Below are positions 62,159 to 64,000 of a DNA stretch of 64,000 bases, piece by piece. The translations under genes were made by a program, and so were the position numbers. The notes below the pieces were generated by a model. It was given only the letters and a program-made list of their open reading frames with translations. It was not told where the DNA came from and did no database searches. The stretch covers positions 91,736 to 155,735 of the forward strand of contig NZ_QKZT01000012.1 of NCBI RefSeq assembly GCF_003254055.1, given 5' to 3'. Every line of letters begins with the position of its first letter. Position 1 is the first letter of the stretch. Source of the stretch: Algoriphagus chordae. Its GTDB lineage: Bacteria; Bacteroidota; Bacteroidia; Cytophagales; Cyclobacteriaceae.

Positions 62159-63395
62159 TCACTTCTATTAATTGCTCCTTTTGAATCACATACTTCACCT
62201 GCCCTTTCAACTCATTCCCAAACCAAGGTGAATTGGAAGAAAGTGATTTATTTGATTTCTCATCATAAATCCATTCTGCTGCTGGATCAAAAATTGTCCA
62301 TGACTTACTTAAGGTATGTGGCAAAATGGCCTTAGGACCAGAAGTGATTTTTTCAAGTAAAAGGCTCCATCCTAATTCCTTTTCTAGTAAAACCATAGCA
62401 GGAAGGAATGTCTGCAAGCCAGCCATACCGAAATTAGCCAAGTCAAACTCCATAAACTTAGCATCACGATCTTCTGGCTGATGATTACTTACTAAAGCAT
62501 CAATTGTTCCATCTTTTAAGCCCTCTATCAACGCGTCTCTGTCAGAATCTCCTCTGAAAGGTGGTAAGACTTTAAGATTAGGCTCAAAATCCATCAAATC
62601 TCCATCGGAGAATAATAATTGATAAATAGATACATCAGCCGTCACATTGAGCCCCTCAGCTTTTGCCTGCCGAATTAGTGCAACACCTTTTGCTGTGTTG
62701 ATAGTTTGGAAATGTACTCGCCCTCCAGCGTAGCGTATAATTTCCAAATTCCGCTGGATTGCAACATCCTCAGCAAGATTTGGAATTCCTTTTACACCTA
62801 GCATCGTAGAGTTTTCACCTTCATGCATATGCCCAAATATCGCCAATAAAGGATCATAGGCATGATCAAAGAGCACTCCATTAAACTTCTGGAGATACTG
62901 AAGGATTTTCATGTAACGATCTCCATTTGCTAGAGGCTTTATACCTTCTCCGAAAACAGACACGCCAGATTGATGATGCATATCCAAAATTTCAGTGAGA
63001 TCCTCCCCATCAGTATTCTTCGTAACCGCTCCCTGGATTAAAAACTCTGGAGTATATCGTTTTGCTCGATTAACTACAAAATCAACATCTCCTTTAGATT
63101 GGATTACTGGTTCCGTATTTGGCAGAATCACGGCAGTGGAAAACCCACTAGCCACTAAGGACTCAGCAAGACTCTCAATGGACTCCTTGTATTCATGACC
63201 TGGTTCTCCCATGCCACATCGAAGATCTACCCAGCCAGCTGATAATAGCCACCCGGTTGCGTTGATTTCTTTATCAATTTGCGATGAATTGCTGTTAGTA
63301 ATAACTGTGAATTCCCCTTTATCAAAAATGTAATCCTTAGGCTGTTGTAAACCTTCAGGATTAACAATACGGAGACCTTTAAATAGAATGGACAT
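62151..63395 (-). CDS. Dihydroorotase homologue lacking metal-binding His
   Basis: This 414-aa protein has the amidohydrolase fold and overall DHOase length. Where active type I enzymes have DVHVHLREPG, it reads DLRCGMGEPG (57-66), so both His are missing. The later His/Asp sites are also altered: HFQTINTAKGV for the HxST region and SNHQPEDRD where the DHAPH Asp should be. It still has FGMAGLQTFLPA, the substrate-domain signature. It is likely noncatalytic, possibly a structural partner of aspartate transcarbamoylase. First gene of a five-gene operon. Confidence 0.85.
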   Translation of the reverse strand: MSILFKGLRIVNPEGLQQPKDYIFDKGEFTVITNSNSSQIDKEINATGWLLSAGWVDLRCGMGEPGHEYKESIESLAESLVASGFSTAVILPNTEPVIQSKGDVDFVVNRAKRYTPEFLIQGAVTKNTDGEDLTEILDMHHQSGVSVFGEGIKPLANGDRYMKILQYLQKFNGVLFDHAYDPLLAIFGHMHEGENSTMLGVKGIPNLAEDVAIQRNLEIIRYAGGRVHFQTINTAKGVALIRQAKAEGLNVTADVSIYQLLFSDGDLMDFEPNLKVLPPFRGDSDRDALIEGLKDGTIDALVSNHQPEDRDAKFMEFDLANFGMAGLQTFLPAMVLLEKELGWSLLLEKITSGPKAILPHTLSKSWTIFDPAAEWIYDEKSNKSLSSNSPWFGNELKGQVKYVIQKEQLIEVNV

Positions 63396-63574
63396 TCAAA
63401 TTTGGCTTTGATGCAAAACTGCAACAATATTCTAAAAATGAAAAGTGTAAAATCAAATAGTATTGAAAAAGCATAAATATAAAATCCGGCCAGAACACAA
63501 ACGCATTTGGAAAAACGAGAGAACCGCCGATCGCTATCCTGAGCTACTCGATTGGGGGTGATAAGCAAACAAAC
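63396..63574. other. Intergenic sequence between the operon and the rRNA tail repeats
   Basis: About 180 bp. A degenerate segment near 63513-63540 recalls the 5S 3' end but is too diverged to assign. No gene seen. Confidence 0.4.
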
Positions 63575-63805
63575 TGTCTAAAACCAAAAAAGCCCATTAG
63601 AATTAACCAACCAGCTTGAATCTATGTTTTGGCTCCCGATTCCTATCGGTGGCTGCTCTACCGGGTGATGGGTAGAATTTCAAAAAGTCTCTAAAACCAA
63701 AAAGCCCTATGGAATGAATGAACCAACCGGCTTTGAATAAATGAGGCGGCTCCCGATTCCTATCGGTGGCTGCTCTCCCGGCTGTCGTGCTGAGTGAATA
63801 AGAAA
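63575..63805 (-). repeat. Two decayed copies of the 5S-terminator junction
   Basis: Units at 63575-63686 and 63687-63805 each carry a degenerate AAAAAGCC...GGCTT terminator. A tail follows that resembles the 5S 3' end (GAATAAATGAGGCGGC ... GCTCTCCCGG). Each is interrupted by a CCGATTCCTATCGG hairpin at 63636-63649 and 63753-63766. The real junction is at 63806-63870. No complete 5S gene is present in either unit. Confidence 0.75.
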
Positions 63806-63818
63806 GGCTTGAACGCAA

Positions 63819-63845
63819 AAAAGCCAGCTGTTAAAGCTGGCTTTT
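63819..63845 (-). terminator. rRNA operon terminator
   Basis: AAAAGCCAGC and GCTGGCTTTT flank a 7-nt loop. On the minus strand this follows 5S directly and runs into T residues. Confidence 0.88.
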
Positions 63846-63851
63846 GAATAA

Positions 63852-63961
63852 ATGAGGCGGCGACCTACTCTCCCGGGTGTAACCCCAGTACCATCGGCGC
63901 TGCAGGGCTTAACTTCTCTGTTCGGGATGGGAAGAGGTGGGACCCCTGCGCTAGGCCGCCT
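63852..63961 (-). rRNA. rrf: 5S ribosomal RNA
   Basis: The reverse complement shows the 5S pattern: a GGCGGC 5' end near 63960, CCCGAACAGAGAAGTTAAGC in the middle, and GGGTTACACCCGGGAGAGTAGGTCGCCGCC at the 3' end near 63855. Length is about 110 nt. It is the last gene of a minus-strand rRNA operon whose 23S lies beyond the right edge. The final bases (63962-64000) are a low-complexity CCGATG/CCGGTG spacer. Confidence 0.93.
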
Positions 63962-64000
63962 AAATCTTGATGTCCGATGACCGGTGTCCGTTGCCGGATG

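Noticed and set aside
63603..63818. 71-codon frame in the 5S-tail repeats
   Set aside because: It is internally repetitive because the DNA repeats (RAATDRNREP twice); explained by the repeat, not by protein coding.
1..64000. CRISPR arrays, phage genes or classical defence islands
   Set aside because: No regularly spaced repeats with unique spacers, cas genes, integrase or phage structural genes were found.

Overview
This window is chromosomal DNA from a member of the Bacteroidota, most likely order Cytophagales and a Cyclobacteriaceae/Algoriphagus-like genus. That placement is an inference from gene content and signals; no database was searched. The evidence is: moderate-to-low GC; almost no Shine-Dalgarno sequences; Bacteroidota-type promoters (TTG, about 20 nt, TAnnTTTG); a type B L31 without zinc cysteines; the L28-L33-DUF4295 (bL38)-FtsY cluster; the Bacteroidota alternative GlmU; DUF4199, DUF4293, DUF5522 and DUF6141-like proteins; and many lipoproteins and outer-membrane beta-barrels.

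Layout. 1-3.1 kb is an accessory patch. It has two tRNA-Leu(CAA) genes, one with a 22-nt hairpin inserted in its D-arm, repeated truncated tRNA tails with terminators, a GIY-YIG protein, a decayed YefM-YoeB pair and an intact MntA-HepT pair. 3.1-7.3 kb holds ybbP and ybbA divergent from a TesA-like lipoprotein. 7.4-14.4 kb is a run of six tandem paralogous lipoprotein genes, each overlapping the next by 4 bp. 15.0-15.5 kb is a 166-bp tandem repeat. 15.7-23.9 kb is on the minus strand: an NSS transporter, a seven-gene housekeeping operon (alternative glmU, holB, retropepsin-like protease, rimK, hemC, cyclophilin, RmlD-like reductase) and rpmE.

24.1-29.8 kb carries a Wzi/RemB-like barrel, an ABC exporter, a small membrane protein and the YifB/ComM ATPase. 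29.9-31.0 kb is a mobile cassette: an IS200-like (RAYT-type) transposase between two nearly identical 335-bp blocks, each made of five different short hairpins. 31.1-45.9 kb is mixed metabolism and envelope: an MBL-fold protein, a VOC protein, a trans-sulfuration enzyme, an ECF sigma operon, truA, a second ABC exporter, hemE, a MOSC protein, dnaK and a GroES-like protein. 46-52.6 kb has a small KGPKAKN-repeat secreted protein, a porin with amtB, hemB, a HAD phosphatase and rocD. 52.7-54.7 kb is the ribosomal protein/ftsY cluster. 54.8-58.2 kb has an SPFH operon and a TolC-like protein. 58.4-63.4 kb has a methyltransferase and an operon of two glycosyltransferases, two DUF4199 proteins and a dihydroorotase homologue that lacks the metal-binding histidines. 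The window ends in the 3' end of a minus-strand rRNA operon: 5S rRNA, its terminator, and two decayed copies of that 5S-terminator junction interrupted by a small hairpin.

The most unusual features are the small palindromes sitting in or beside stable RNA genes (tRNA-Leu and the 5S tail), the RAYT hairpin cassette, the six-gene lipoprotein array and the catalytically degenerate dihydroorotase. No CRISPR array, prophage or classical defence island was seen.
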